Under the pieces are notes generated by a model. That model had not been told where the DNA came from. It made no database searches and was given only the letters and a program-made list of their open reading frames with translations. The position numbers were made by a program, and so were the translations under genes. A stretch of DNA of 5,388 nt from an uncultured Dorea sp. (GTDB lineage Bacteria; Bacillota; Clostridia; Lachnospirales; Lachnospiraceae), in the NCBI GenBank assembly GCA_948844705.1, contig CAQNVT010000027.1, forward strand, positions 1-5,388, read 5' to 3'. Positions within the stretch are counted from its first letter, which is position 1; every line of letters begins with the position of its first letter. Below, in pieces: positions 5,202 to 5,388 of the stretch.

Positions 5202-5388
5202 ATGGATCAGAATCTGGAATTTCTGATGCATCTGCTGGAAAAAAACGGAGAAACTGATATGGTAGACGCCATACGTTTAAATATATACCGGCAGACAGCC
5301 GGGAAATCGTTGTCGCCGCAGGACGCACATCGTCTCTTTGTACAGGCCGCTCCGGGAAGAAGGGTGCAAAAGGACAAAAAAACAGTGA
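5202..5388 (+). CDS. Open frame of unknown function, running off the window
   Basis: An ATG at 5202 opens a frame of 62 complete codons that continues past the last base: MDQNLEFLMHLLEKNGETDM, then an amphipathic stretch with VDAIRLNIYRQTAGK, SLSPQDAHRLFVQA and a basic tail PGRRVQKDKKT. The frame is also open upstream, back to a TAA at 5172, so the true N-terminus may lie elsewhere. I do not recognise a family. Helical, charged character and the basic tail could suit a small DNA-binding or mobile-element protein, but no motif proves it. There is no convincing ribosome binding site before the ATG; translation could follow termination at 5194 of the 10-codon frame just upstream, or this may be the tail of a broken gene joined here by deletion. 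Confidence 0.35.
   Translation, partial: MDQNLEFLMHLLEKNGETDMVDAIRLNIYRQTAGKSLSPQDAHRLFVQAAPGRRVQKDKKTV

Overview
The window looks like chromosomal DNA from a Gram-positive anaerobe of the Clostridia, most likely a Lachnospiraceae-type gut bacterium. This is inferred from strong AAGGAG-type ribosome binding sites, an MMPL transporter paired with an exported heptad-repeat protein, a solo BioY, and an AgrC/AgrA-like (GHKL plus LytTR) two-component pair. No species can be named from the sequence alone.

Layout. Positions 1-2955 are read on the + strand: the last 78 codons of an MMPL-family (RND-type) membrane transporter, then a 685-residue exported protein with two arrays of xxxLxxG heptads, then a BioY biotin transporter S component. 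The first two are 5 nt apart with the second gene's Shine-Dalgarno inside the first gene's tail, so they are almost certainly co-transcribed and probably work together at the cell surface. BioY follows after about 70 nt and may simply be read through from them.

Positions 2971-4962 are read on the - strand and converge on bioY with only 15 nt between stop codons. They encode a LytTR response regulator followed 18 nt later by its GHKL-type membrane histidine kinase. This is the architecture of Agr-like peptide-sensing systems, but no AgrB or AgrD is visible here.

Positions 4963-5161 form a divergent control region. It has a TATAAT box facing each way, 9-bp GTT-centred direct repeats with a 21-bp period that resemble LytTR-binding sites, and a 7-bp perfect dyad just upstream of the rightward promoter. 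The rightward promoter and a strong Shine-Dalgarno lead to an ATG whose 10 codons read like the first residues of an ABC transporter ATPase, then hit TAG. The rest of that gene is not present. An unrelated open frame of unknown function (5202 to the window end) follows. The most interesting reading is that the usual divergent ABC target of this two-component system has been deleted while its control region survived.
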